The notes under the pieces were generated by a model. That model saw only the letters and a list, made by a program, of their open reading frames with translations, did not search any database and was not told the DNA's origin. The translations under genes were made by a program, and so were the position numbers. Of a stretch of 20,606 nucleotides of DNA, positions 6,500 through 13,742 are shown in pieces. Positions within the stretch are counted from its first letter, which is position 1; each line of letters opens with the position of its first letter. Source of the DNA: Lustribacter sp049512335 (GTDB taxonomy: Bacteria > Vulcanimicrobiota > Vulcanimicrobiia > Vulcanimicrobiales > Vulcanimicrobiaceae); contig JBEKXE010000082.1 of NCBI GenBank assembly GCA_049512335.1, positions 1 through 20,606 of the forward strand, written 5' to 3'.

Positions 6500-7711
6500 T
6501 CATTCGAAACGCAGCGCGTCGATGGGGTTCAACTGTGACGCCTTGAGCGCCGGATAATAACCGAAGAAGGCACCCACGAGCGCCGAGAAGACGACGGCGA
6601 TCACCACGGCCTCGGGCGCGATGACCGTCGGCCAGTTCGCGAGCATCGAAACCAGATACGTCCCGGCAAACCCGACGACGACCCCGATCGCTCCGCCGAT
6701 GAGCGACAGCCCGACCGATTCGATCAGGAACTGCGAGAGGATCGCGTAGGGCGGGGCGCCGACCGCCATGCGCAGGCCGATTTCGCGCGTCCGTTCGGTG
6801 ACGGAGACGAGCATGATGTTCATGATGCCGATACCGCCCACGACGAGCGAGACGGCTGCGACGCTGGCGAGCAGATATTCCATGACCGTCGCCGACGCGG
6901 ACGCGGCGCTGGCGATGTCGGCGAGGTTACGTACTTGGAAGTCGTCCTGACCGTTCGTGATGCGGTGCCGCTGCTCGAGCGCTGCCGTAACCTCGGTTTG
7001 CACGCCGCTCGTATCCGCTTGGTCGTCCCCCGACACCATCAGCTCGCTGACGAAGGTGCCGCCGGTCAGGCGTTGCAACGCCGAGGAATACGGAACGATG
7101 ACCGTGTCGTCTTGGTCCTGCCCGACGCTGCTTTGACCGCGCGCCGTAAGCGTGCCGACGATCGTGAACGGAACGTTCTTGATCAAGAGCGTCTGCCCGA
7201 TGGGGTTCGTGGTGCCGAAGAGATTGGTGACGACGGTCTGCCCGAGCACGCAGACTTTGGCGGCCGACGCCACATCGGCGTCGGAGAAGAAGGTGCCTGA
7301 GGCGAGAGCCCACTGCCGCACGTAGGTGTAGGTCGGCGCGACGCCGCTGATCGTCGTCTGCCAGTTCGCGCCGCCGCCGACGACCTGCGTGCGGACCGTC
7401 ACGACCGGGGTGACGGCCGAAACGTCCGGCAATGCGGCGATCGCGATGGCGTCTTGCGGTGTGAGGGTCGACGCCCCGCCGCTGCCGGTACGAGCGCCGG
7501 ACTGCGTTACGCTGCCCGGAAGCACGATGATCAGGTTGCTGCCCAGGCTGTTGATTTGGTTCTGCACCGACGCTCGTGCTCCGGCGCCGATGGCGACCGT
7601 TACGATGACGGCGGCCACCCCGATCACGACGCCCAGCATCGTCAACAGCGAACGCGCGCGGTTCCGCACCAGCGCGGCGAACGCCGTCCTCAGCGTCGAC
7701 TTCAGATTCAT
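6500..7711 (-). CDS. MacB/FtsX-type ABC transporter permease
   Basis: A 403-residue permease of the MacB class without a fused ATPase. It has an N-terminal span (LLTMLGVVIGVAAVIVTVAI, about residues 22-42), a large extracytoplasmic MacB_PCD domain (about 43-275) with typical strands and the motif VCVLGQTVVTNLFG. Three C-terminal spans form an FtsX domain, including SLVVGGIGIMNIMLVSVTER, the conserved REIGLRMAVGA coupling region, and the ending YYPALKASQLNPIDALRFE. With the adaptor and ATPase just upstream it should form a tripartite efflux or mechanotransmission system. Start overlaps the ATPase stop by four bases. The substrate cannot be told from sequence. Confidence 0.95.
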   Translation of the reverse strand: MNLKSTLRTAFAALVRNRARSLLTMLGVVIGVAAVIVTVAIGAGARASVQNQINSLGSNLIIVLPGSVTQSGARTGSGGASTLTPQDAIAIAALPDVSAVTPVVTVRTQVVGGGANWQTTISGVAPTYTYVRQWALASGTFFSDADVASAAKVCVLGQTVVTNLFGTTNPIGQTLLIKNVPFTIVGTLTARGQSSVGQDQDDTVIVPYSSALQRLTGGTFVSELMVSGDDQADTSGVQTEVTAALEQRHRITNGQDDFQVRNLADIASAASASATVMEYLLASVAAVSLVVGGIGIMNIMLVSVTERTREIGLRMAVGAPPYAILSQFLIESVGLSLIGGAIGVVVGFAGTYLVSMLANWPTVIAPEAVVIAVVFSALVGAFFGYYPALKASQLNPIDALRFE

Positions 7712-8445
7712 GCGGATACGGTGGGGGGAAGGGCCGGGGCGGCAGGGTCGGGTTTGCGGCTCCGCTCGTCGCTGATCACGGCCCCATCGCGAAACGAAAT
7801 CAACCGGTTCGCGTGGGCGGCAATGCCCGGATCGTGCGTTACGAGCAAAATCGTAATGCCCTTTTCGACGTTCAAGCGCCGAAAGAGCGCCATGACGTCG
7901 TCGTTGGCTTTGGTATCCAGCGCGCCGGTGGGCTCGTCGGCGAGAATCAGACTGGGATCGTTCACGATCGCCCGGGCGATCGCGACCCGCTGCTGCTGAC
8001 CGCCCGAGAGCTGATTGGGCTCGCTGAACAGGCGGTCGGACAGCCCGACGATCCCGAGTGCGGCGGTCGCCCGGCGCCGCCGGTCAGCGTCGGGAACGCC
8101 GGCGTAGAGTAGCGGCAGCTCGACGTTCTCGACCGCGGACGTGCGTGCGAGCAGGTTGTACGCTTGGAAAACGAAGCCGAGCTTTCGGCTGCGTAACGAT
8201 GCCTGCGCAACCCGGCTCAAGGTCCCGGCCTCGACGCCGTCGAGTTCGTACCGTCCGGACGTCGCCGCATCGAGCAAGCCGATGATGTGCATGAAGGTCG
8301 ACTTCCCGGAGCCCGACGGTCCGGTGACCGCGACGAATTCGCCGCTTTCGATCGTCAGCGAGACGTTGGCAACCGCGTGCACCACCTGACCGCCCATCGC
8401 ATAGTCTTTGCACAGGCCGAAGGTGCGGACGACCGGGACGCTCAT
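7708..8445 (-). CDS. MacB/LolD-type ABC transporter ATPase
   Basis: A 245-residue nucleotide-binding subunit with Walker A GPSGSGKS (42-49), Q-loop FVFQAYNLL, signature LSGGQQQRVAIARA (146-159), Walker B LILADEPTGALD (166-177) and the switch His in LLVTHD. The GALD sequence after Walker B and the AYNLLARTSAVENVELPL segment are typical of the MacB/LolD class. A short Pro/Ala-rich C-terminal tail extends past the usual end. Four-base overlaps with the adaptor gene before it and the permease after it show tight translational coupling and a complete three-part export system. Confidence 0.96.
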   Translation of the reverse strand: MSVPVVRTFGLCKDYAMGGQVVHAVANVSLTIESGEFVAVTGPSGSGKSTFMHIIGLLDAATSGRYELDGVEAGTLSRVAQASLRSRKLGFVFQAYNLLARTSAVENVELPLLYAGVPDADRRRRATAALGIVGLSDRLFSEPNQLSGGQQQRVAIARAIVNDPSLILADEPTGALDTKANDDVMALFRRLNVEKGITILLVTHDPGIAAHANRLISFRDGAVISDERSRKPDPAAPALPPTVSA

Positions 8446-10145
8446 CGCACGGCTCGCGCGGCACCGCCGCCTTGCGCCGACGCTCCGAAGCTGGGTGCCG
8501 CCTGGGTCACGGCGCTCGTACGCGGCGCTGCGCCCACCGTGTCGGCGGTGACGACGGCGTCGTTGAGCTGGAGCGTGCCGCTCAGCGGCTTGACGGCAAC
8601 TTGCGTGCCGGACGTCAAGACGACTTGCACCGGCACCGCGACCAGCGTTCCGGCGCGCTTGACGAAAATGCGGCCGTGCGATCCGGCCGGCAGCGCCGTC
8701 GCGCCGGCACCCATCGTCGCTCCGAATTGCGAGCCGGTCGCGGTACCGACCGTTCCGGCTCCGTGCGGATGCGCCGGTGCATAGCCGGCCGACGCAGCCA
8801 AATGGTAGGTGGACTTGGTGGCGGCCGACGGCCGGTACTCCAGCGCCGCGATCGGCACGATCAGAGCACCGCTGACGCTCTGCGTTTGGATCAACGCATT
8901 GGCGGTCATCCCCGGCCGCAGCAGTCCGGCCTTGTTATTCACGATGACGACCGTGTCGTACGTGACGACGTTGCTCACGACGGTCGGATTCTGGCGGACC
9001 TGGGCGACCGTACCGGAAAACGTTTGGGGGTACGCGAGCACGGTGAAGGTCACCGGATCGCCGTTTTTCACCGCCCCGATATCGGGTTCGCCGACCGCGA
9101 GATCGACTTCCATCTTCGAAAGATCTTGGGCGATCGTGAACAGCACCGGGGTGCTGAAGCTCGAGGCCACCGTTTCGCCCAGCGCGACGTTGCGCACGAT
9201 GACGGTTCCGTTTACCGGCGAGGTGATGGTCGTGTGCGCGAGGTCGTACTCCGCCGTCTTCACCTGCGCTTCTTGGATGCCGATCGCGGCGGCTTGGGCC
9301 TGGGCCGTTCCAACCGATGCTTGAGCCGTGGCACCCGTGACCGTGTTCTGTGCGTTTTGCGATATGCTCTGCGCCACGGCTTGATTGGCCTGTTGCGCGC
9401 TCGCGACCGCCTGTGACCGCGCTTGCGTCAGGGATGCCTGTGCGCTCGAGACTCCGGATTGGGCGGCTTCAAGGCTCGCCTGATCTGCATCGACGGCGTT
9501 CTGGGCGACGAAACCCTGGCTGAGCAGGCTCGCGTCGCGCGCGATCGTCTGCTGCGCGAGAACCAGCGCGCTCTGCGCTTTGTCGACGTTTGCCTGCGCG
9601 GCGGCGATCGCGTCGGCTTGCGCGGCGGCGTTGGCTTTAGCCGCATTGACGTTTTGGACGGCTGCGTTCGCGGTGGCGCGCTGGACGGCGATCCCCGCCT
9701 GCGCCCCGGCAGCGGCGGACGCCGCTTCGCGCGCGTTCGCCTCCGTCTGGGCAAGCTGGGCCTGGGACTGCGCCAACGATGCTTGAAACAACGTCGGATC
9801 GATCCGCGCCAGTACTTCCCCGGTGTGAACGACGCTGTTGTAGTCGACGTCGATCTCCGAAATCGTTCCCGAGACCTGTGAGCCGACGCTGATCGTATTT
9901 TGCGGATTGACCGTGCCCGACGCCGTGACGGTGCGAGCGAGCGTCCCTTGTTGCACGGGGGTGGTGACGAGGACGCTCGCGGCCGGCGCGACCGCGCGCC
10001 AAACGAGGATCCCTGCGACGATGAGGATGACCGCTAAGGCAGCAGCGATCAGCCATAAGCCCCGGCGCTTACGGGGGAGTTTGACCTTCGGCGCCGAGAC
10101 GGTCGTGCCGTTCGTCGGGGGTGGAACCATTTGCGTGACGGCCAT
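8442..10145 (-). CDS. Periplasmic adaptor subunit (MacA/HlyD-type)
   Basis: The protein has 567 residues, long for a MacA. It has a short cytoplasmic basic segment, one membrane anchor (about residues 29-51), the first half of a lipoyl/barrel region (58-118, with GTVNPQNTISVGSQVSGTI), and a long Ala/Gln-rich helical hairpin (about 119-300). The second lipoyl half contains TTITSPVNGTVIVRNVALGE, followed by a beta-barrel and membrane-proximal domain (VGEPDIGAVKNGDPVTFTV onward). Near residues 448-485 there is a Gly/Ala/His-rich low-complexity insert (for example GYAPAHPHGAG), and the C-terminus is again Ala/Gly-rich. It should bridge the MacB-type complex to the outer envelope. Ribosome binding site GAGGAAGGA supports the start, which overlaps the phosphatase stop (ATGA). 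Confidence 0.93.
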   Translation of the reverse strand: MAVTQMVPPPTNGTTVSAPKVKLPRKRRGLWLIAAALAVILIVAGILVWRAVAPAASVLVTTPVQQGTLARTVTASGTVNPQNTISVGSQVSGTISEIDVDYNSVVHTGEVLARIDPTLFQASLAQSQAQLAQTEANAREAASAAAGAQAGIAVQRATANAAVQNVNAAKANAAAQADAIAAAQANVDKAQSALVLAQQTIARDASLLSQGFVAQNAVDADQASLEAAQSGVSSAQASLTQARSQAVASAQQANQAVAQSISQNAQNTVTGATAQASVGTAQAQAAAIGIQEAQVKTAEYDLAHTTITSPVNGTVIVRNVALGETVASSFSTPVLFTIAQDLSKMEVDLAVGEPDIGAVKNGDPVTFTVLAYPQTFSGTVAQVRQNPTVVSNVVTYDTVVIVNNKAGLLRPGMTANALIQTQSVSGALIVPIAALEYRPSAATKSTYHLAASAGYAPAHPHGAGTVGTATGSQFGATMGAGATALPAGSHGRIFVKRAGTLVAVPVQVVLTSGTQVAVKPLSGTLQLNDAVVTADTVGAAPRTSAVTQAAPSFGASAQGGGAARAVR

Positions 10146-11056
10146 CAGGGCGATCCTTCCTCACGGGCGTCCATCGAGCGGTCGCCCGATCGATAGCATG
10201 CGGCATTGAGGATGAACGCCGTATGAACGGCGGCAGGCAAGCACTTCACACGCGCACTACGGCGAACCCCAACAGCCAGGGAACGAACGGGATGGCGATG
10301 ATCGTCCAGAACGCGAACGGTCCGTTTCGAAGCCTTGCGACCTTGGTTTGAAGGCTGCATGCCTACGACGATTGCGGCATCGTCGTCGGCTTGGACCCCG
10401 CCTTCGTGCGCGCGGGCGGCCGCGAGTATCGCGCGTGACGGATCGGTGCCGTCGATCCGGGAGCGCGTTACCGCGAGCGCCGTCCGGCCGGTGCCGAAGA
10501 AGTCATTCGAGCCGGCTCGATGACTATCGGAGACGCCGTCGGTTACGATGACGAGCGCTTCGGTTGCGCCGAGGCGGAAGACGGCATCGCAGGCGTGGTT
10601 GGCAAGCGGAATGCCCAGCATCGGTGCGGTCGGCATCAGTTGCCGGATCCTTCCGTCGTCCGCGAGCGTGAAGGCGACATCGTGCCCGGCAGATGCGTAC
10701 ACGACGGTGCGCAGAACGGGATGCACCAGCGCAACGAAGGCGACGGCATACGGCGTCTCATCGGCAACCGTCCGCAGAAACTGGTCCGCCCGGTCGAGTG
10801 CCGAGGCCGGGGACGGATCGTGGATGAGGGATGCGACGATCTTCTTGGCAATGGCTGACGAGAGGGCCGCTCGGCCTGCGCCATGGCCGGCAATGTCGAT
10901 GACGATGACAGCCGTGCGGTCGGAGGCGAGCGGCAACGCAAAGGCCAGGTCCCCGCAACGCGCGCCGCCGTCGCAACTGCGAACGAAGGACGATGCGGTG
11001 AGCCCGACTTGCGCCGTCGCCCGTATCCCGTCGACCGGGACCGATTGGTCGATCAT
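10145..11056 (-). CDS. PP2C/SpoIIE-type serine phosphatase with anomalous C-terminal tail
   Basis: Residues 1-233 match a compact PP2C (SpoIIE-like) phosphatase: CGDLAFAL near residue 34, metal-binding DIAGHG (54-59), YASAGHDVAF near 120, TDGVSDS (172-178) and the closing DDDAAIVVGM (224-233). Such enzymes dephosphorylate STAS antagonists in partner switching; the STAS protein at 1947-2321 is a plausible substrate. Residues 234-303 do not look like any domain: the tail is Arg/Ala-rich and reads over a remnant of a small membrane-protein gene in another frame. The start at 11056 follows GAGGAGACG and matches the STAS leader copy; an in-frame ATG at 11089 is less likely. The stop overlaps the adaptor ATG, so the phosphatase may be co-transcribed with the transporter. 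Confidence 0.87.
   Translation of the reverse strand: MIDQSVPVDGIRATAQVGLTASSFVRSCDGGARCGDLAFALPLASDRTAVIVIDIAGHGAGRAALSSAIAKKIVASLIHDPSPASALDRADQFLRTVADETPYAVAFVALVHPVLRTVVYASAGHDVAFTLADDGRIRQLMPTAPMLGIPLANHACDAVFRLGATEALVIVTDGVSDSHRAGSNDFFGTGRTALAVTRSRIDGTDPSRAILAAARAHEGGVQADDDAAIVVGMQPSNQGRKASKRTVRVLDDHRHPVRSLAVGVRRSARVKCLPAAVHTAFILNAACYRSGDRSMDAREEGSP
10246..10320 (-). pseudogene. Remnant of an lmo0937-type small membrane protein gene
   Basis: In a frame different from the phosphatase ORF, the minus strand encodes FAFWTIIAIPFVPWLLGFAVVRV followed by TGA. This lines up with LWTIIVVLFVLWLLGFA in the intact 48-residue protein at 744-890: 12 of 17 residues are identical, including WTII and WLLGFA. 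The second helix is missing, the frame has no ATG or GTG start before the match, and a TAG lies just upstream. It is therefore a 5' fragment of a paralogue, probably left when the region behind the phosphatase domain was rearranged. Confidence 0.6.
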
Positions 11057-11104
11057 CGTCTCCTCAGCGGCCGGACTCTCCGCGCTCAACTGCCGGAGGT
11101 TCGG

Positions 11105-11124
11105 CTGTACCAGAGCGTACGCTG
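11105..11124. promoter_or_regulatory. GTAC-type motif upstream of phosphatase operon
   Basis: The plus-strand block CTGTACCAGAGCGTACGCTG lies about 50-68 bases upstream of the phosphatase ATG (11056). It matches the block upstream of the STAS leader (2488-2506) in both sequence and distance to the start. The distance from a shared CCTTCACA (minus strand) to the ATG is 91 bases in one copy and 92 in the other. Shared ancestry and shared control are both likely. Confidence 0.5.
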
Positions 11125-11149
11125 GGGCAAGTGAACGCCTTGTGAAGGC

Positions 11150-11167
11150 CCTACGTATAACCGTAGG
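11150..11167. promoter_or_regulatory. CCTACG-N6-CGTAGG palindrome
   Basis: A perfect 6-base inverted repeat with a 6-base AT-rich centre (TATAAC) lies between the divergent phosphatase and Crp/Fnr-type genes. A further CCGTAGG half follows within ten bases. It is a good candidate operator, possibly for the adjacent Crp/Fnr-type regulator, since dimeric HTH regulators bind such sites. Confidence 0.5.
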
Positions 11168-11181
11168 CCCCGTAGGCTATA

Positions 11182-11197
11182 CTGTACGCCGGGAGCG
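11182..11197. promoter_or_regulatory. Diverged copy of the CTGTAC...GAGCG motif
   Basis: CTGTACGCCGGGAGCG keeps CTGTAC and GGAGCG of the two motifs upstream of the STAS and phosphatase operons, with two extra bases between them and without the second GTAC. It lies about 90-105 bases upstream of the Crp/Fnr-type start. It may bring that gene under the same control, or be chance. Confidence 0.25.
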
Positions 11198-11214
11198 CGG
11201 TGCGGTCTGCATGA

Positions 11215-11231
11215 TCCTACGCTTAGTAGGA
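11215..11231. promoter_or_regulatory. TCCTAC-N5-GTAGGA palindrome
   Basis: A second perfect 6-base inverted repeat with the same CCTAC core as the one at 11150-11167, about 56 bases upstream of the Crp/Fnr-type ATG. Two sites of the same kind about 65 bases apart (centre to centre, roughly six helical turns) suggest cooperative binding and autoregulation by the adjacent regulator. This is inferred from pattern only. Confidence 0.5.
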
Positions 11232-11286
11232 CGGAGTAAGCGCCTACTTGCTTCCCTGAGGAAGCCGGCCGAGACTCTTCCGCGAG

Positions 11287-12057
11287 ATGCCATCGTCACA
11301 AAACTCCAAACGAGCCCTACCAAAGGGTCCGCCTGCACTGGGCGAGCTGACGCCAAGGCTCGTGCAGCGCAATTATATCCTCGCGAGCTTACAGGGCCGC
11401 GATCTCGCCTCAGTTTTGAAGGAGGGGCAGGCCGTTGACCTGCCGGTGCGCCACGTCATTTACGGCGCGAACCAACCGATAACGGAGGCCATTTTCCCGA
11501 TCGACGCCGTCCTCTCGGTCGTCACGACCATGCGAGAAGGCGGCGCCATCGAAGTCGGTACGATCGGTTGTGAGGGCACCTCGGCGTTGCCCATCATCCT
11601 TGGCGCGCACACGACGGCCAACGAATGTTATTGCCAAGTCCCAGGGACGGGGATCCAGATCTCGGGCGATCTTTTTCGGCATCTCCGTGAAACGAACACA
11701 ACGTTTGCCGCGCACCTGGATCGATATCTCCAGGGGTACGTCAACTTTCTGGGGCAGCTGGCCGGTTGTAACCGGCTGCATCACATCAACCAGCGCTGCG
11801 CTCGCTGGCTCCTGCTTACGCACGATCGAGTAGCCCGCGATGATATTCTGTTGACGCAGGAGTATCTGGCCATGATGCTAGGCAGTAGCCGATCGGGTGT
11901 GACGCTTGCTCTCGCGGCTTTGCAGCACGCCAAACTCATTCGATACGCCCGCGGCCACATCACGATACTCGATCATCAGGGTCTCGAGGCGGTATCGTGC
12001 GAATGCTACGGGGTAGCCAAGGAGCAATTCGGCGGGCTCTTACGGTCGGTGTACTGA
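11287..12057 (+). CDS. Crp/Fnr-family transcription regulator
   Basis: The 256-residue protein has a cupin-type sensor region (about residues 40-130: VRHVIYGANQPITEAIFPID, GTIGCEGTSALPIILG, CYCQVPGTGIQI), a dimerisation helix (about 135-165), and a C-terminal HTH_Crp domain (LLLTHDRVARDDILLTQEYL, then MLGSSRSGVTLALAALQHA as recognition region, and IRYARGHITILDHQGLEAVS). The EVGTIGCEG and SCECYGVAKEQF phrases mark a subgroup whose members lack the classical cAMP-contact sequence, so the ligand is unknown. It stands divergent to the phosphatase operon and directly before a flavin monooxygenase gene. Palindromes in its upstream region suggest autoregulation. The first 20 residues are Pro/Lys-rich and the exact start is uncertain. 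Confidence 0.9.
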   Translation: MPSSQNSKRALPKGPPALGELTPRLVQRNYILASLQGRDLASVLKEGQAVDLPVRHVIYGANQPITEAIFPIDAVLSVVTTMREGGAIEVGTIGCEGTSALPIILGAHTTANECYCQVPGTGIQISGDLFRHLRETNTTFAAHLDRYLQGYVNFLGQLAGCNRLHHINQRCARWLLLTHDRVARDDILLTQEYLAMMLGSSRSGVTLALAALQHAKLIRYARGHITILDHQGLEAVSCECYGVAKEQFGGLLRSVY

Positions 12058-12071
12058 AAAGGGGTGGAACG

Positions 12072-13277
12072 ATGCCACCGCCCGGCGAAGGGCCCACGCG
12101 CATGCTGAAGGACGCTGGGACTCAGGCGTTGCATCGCGCGCCCTCGCCGCTCTCGTTCCCGGAGAGCCCGCTCGCGCGCATCGCTCGCCAGCCGATGATG
12201 ATCGGGCTCTTTTTGCCGACGCAGACCGGCGGCTTTTCGCAATCGAAGCTCCCGCGCGCCACCCGTTGGGATTTCGAATACAACAAGCAGCTCACGCTCG
12301 CGGCGGAGCGTCACGGCTTCGATTTCGCCTTCGGCCTGCAGCAGTGGGTCGGCAAAGGCGGCTTCGGCGGCGAGATGAAGTACCGCGAGAACTTCCTCGA
12401 TCCGTTCATCTCGACCGTCGCACTCGGTGCCGTGACGACGAAGATGGTCACGATTTCGACCGTCCACATCCTTTACGGCAACTGGCACCCGCTGCACTTG
12501 GCGCGTTTCGCGGCGACGGCCGATCACATCACCGGCGGCCGCTTCGGCCTCAACATCGTCACCGGCTACGACGCCAACGAACCGTTGATGTTCGGCATGG
12601 AGCGAGTCGACCACGACGAGCGGTACGAGCGCGCCGACGAGTTCTCGTCGATCATGGAAGATCTCTGGGCCGGCGAGGACAACCTCACCTACAACGGCCG
12701 CTTCTACCGGCTCGAGGGCGCGTACGTCTCGCCGCACGCGAGCTTCGGGCGGCCGATCATGGTGTCGGCCAGCGCGTCGCCGACCGGCTTCGCCTATGCC
12801 GCGAAACACTCGGACATCGTGTTCACCTCGAGTCCGGCCGGCGCCGTGTTCGAAAACGCGATCGGGAAGCTTCCCGAACACGTCGCCGCCATTCGCAAGG
12901 CGTACCGCGAGACGGGGCGCACCGGCAAGGTGATCATCTTCCCGCTGATCGTCTGTAAGGAAACCCACGCCGAAGCGATGGCCTACCGGAACGCGATCGT
13001 GGACAACGCCGACCTCGAATCGATTCGGGCCTATACGGCACGGCATTCCGCCGGCGACGCGCACGGCTGGAAACAGCACGTACCGGCCGACCGCGTGATG
13101 GGCGGGCACATCCAAATCGTCGGCGATCCGGTCGAAGTGGCGGACCAGATCGCGCAGCTCAAAGAAGCGGACTTCGACGGAATCCAGATCGGTTTCTACG
13201 ACTATATGCCCGACCTCGAATTCTTCGCGGCCAACGTCCTGCCGCTGCTCAAAGAGCGTGGCCTGCGCATCGCGTAG
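12072..13277 (+). CDS. LLM-class flavin-dependent monooxygenase (RutA/SfnG-like)
   Basis: The 401-residue protein is a luciferase-like TIM barrel using reduced flavin. Recognisable segments are MMIGLFLPTQTGGFS (first strand, near residue 43), WDFEYNKQLTLAAERHGFDF, VHILYGNWHPLHLARFAATA, DHITGGRFGLNIVTGYDANE (the conserved LLM motif), HDERYERADEFSSIMEDLW, and VSPHASFGRPIMVSASASPT. This arrangement is closest to the pyrimidine (RutA) and dimethylsulfone (SfnG) oxygenase group, so cleavage of a C-N or C-S bond is plausible, but the substrate is not clear. ATG 12072 was chosen on GGGGTGGA upstream, 14 bases after the regulator gene; the first ~40 residues look non-conserved, and starts at 12102 or 12195-12198 are possible. 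No flavin reductase is nearby. Confidence 0.88.
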   Translation: MPPPGEGPTRMLKDAGTQALHRAPSPLSFPESPLARIARQPMMIGLFLPTQTGGFSQSKLPRATRWDFEYNKQLTLAAERHGFDFAFGLQQWVGKGGFGGEMKYRENFLDPFISTVALGAVTTKMVTISTVHILYGNWHPLHLARFAATADHITGGRFGLNIVTGYDANEPLMFGMERVDHDERYERADEFSSIMEDLWAGEDNLTYNGRFYRLEGAYVSPHASFGRPIMVSASASPTGFAYAAKHSDIVFTSSPAGAVFENAIGKLPEHVAAIRKAYRETGRTGKVIIFPLIVCKETHAEAMAYRNAIVDNADLESIRAYTARHSAGDAHGWKQHVPADRVMGGHIQIVGDPVEVADQIAQLKEADFDGIQIGFYDYMPDLEFFAANVLPLLKERGLRIA

Positions 13278-13328
13278 CTCTGAAAAGAACAAACCCCGCC
13301 GGCGATATCTCCGTGGAAGGGTTTGAAA

Positions 13329-13373
13329 TGGCTCCCGAAGTTGGACTCGAACCAACGACCCGCTGATTAACAG
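13329..13373 (-). tRNA. 3' fragment of tRNA-Asn(GTT): probable integration scar
   Basis: Read on the minus strand from 13373, the sequence gives the anticodon loop CTGTTAA (anticodon GTT), 3' anticodon stem TCAGC, variable loop GGGTC, T arm GTTGG-TTCGAGT-CCAAC, acceptor 3' strand TTCGGGA, discriminator G and encoded CCA. The expected 5' half is absent: the bases before the loop are GACGT, not GCTGA, and no TCCCGAA acceptor strand or D arm occurs upstream. The match thus starts at the anticodon loop and runs to the 3' end, which is the shape left by tyrosine-recombinase insertion into a tRNA gene. With this polarity the inserted DNA lies to the right. Confidence 0.8.
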
Positions 13374-13381
13374 ACGTCGGC

Positions 13382-13408
13382 GACCCCGCACGGTCAGGAA
13401 TTGGGGTC
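13382..13408. repeat. GACCCC...GGGGTC inverted repeat beside the tRNA scar
   Basis: Six-base arms (13382-13387 and 13403-13408) flank a 15-base centre. The repeat lies 9 bases inside the presumed element end. It could be a recombinase arm site or a weak hairpin; no U-tract follows. The rest of the gene-poor stretch 13278-13742 holds the tRNA fragment, a possible 50-codon ORF and no clear terminator. Confidence 0.3.
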
Positions 13409-13449
13409 AGAAACAACGTTCGCTTGTACTGGTTGCTGCGGTGTCGATA

Positions 13450-13602
13450 ATGGCGGACATCGGCGCGGACATCGCTCGCCGGGCGCTGGTCGAACCCTAC
13501 CAGCCCGACGAGTCGGGTCTCGCCCGGCTCCGCGAAGTCAACGCGGCGGCGATCCTGCACCTGCTCGACTGCGGAGCGCTCTCGTCCGATGGACCGGCCT
13601 AA
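13450..13602 (+). CDS. Possible small protein of 50 residues
   Basis: An ATG-started ORF encodes MADIGADIARRALVEPYQPD, a middle ARLREVNAAAILHLLD, and ends at TAA (13600-13602). Composition and the amphipathic helix look protein-like, and the frame is cleaner than the overlapping alternative. There is no strong ribosome binding site and no recognised family. It may be a fragment of a longer gene cut by integration or rearrangement. It lies between the tRNA scar and the first injection-system gene. Confidence 0.3.
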   Translation: MADIGADIARRALVEPYQPDESGLARLREVNAAAILHLLDCGALSSDGPA

Positions 13603-13742
13603 TGGAGAGACGGAAGAGAGCCGGCGGAGAGCGAGGGCAGACGCCGGCGAGAGCGGGCAGCGAGGCGCTGCTGCCTGATTGGTAACGATTTGGGGAACCC
13701 TGGGCGCTAGGATCGGGCCATGCATCGGGGCCCAGATCGACC

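Noticed and set aside
12006..13391. Minus-strand 461-residue ORF
   Set aside because: Lies opposite the clearly recognised flavin monooxygenase; its Arg/Val/Asp-rich composition is what a GC-rich antisense frame gives.
13329..13410. Complete tRNA-Asn gene
   Set aside because: The bases upstream of the anticodon loop do not pair with the 3' anticodon stem or the acceptor strand and contain no D arm, so only the 3' part is present.
13401..13685. Plus-strand 94-residue ORF between the tRNA scar and the cap gene
   Set aside because: Gly/Arg/Pro-rich with no pattern; the alternative 50-codon frame at 13450 is more protein-like, though also uncertain.
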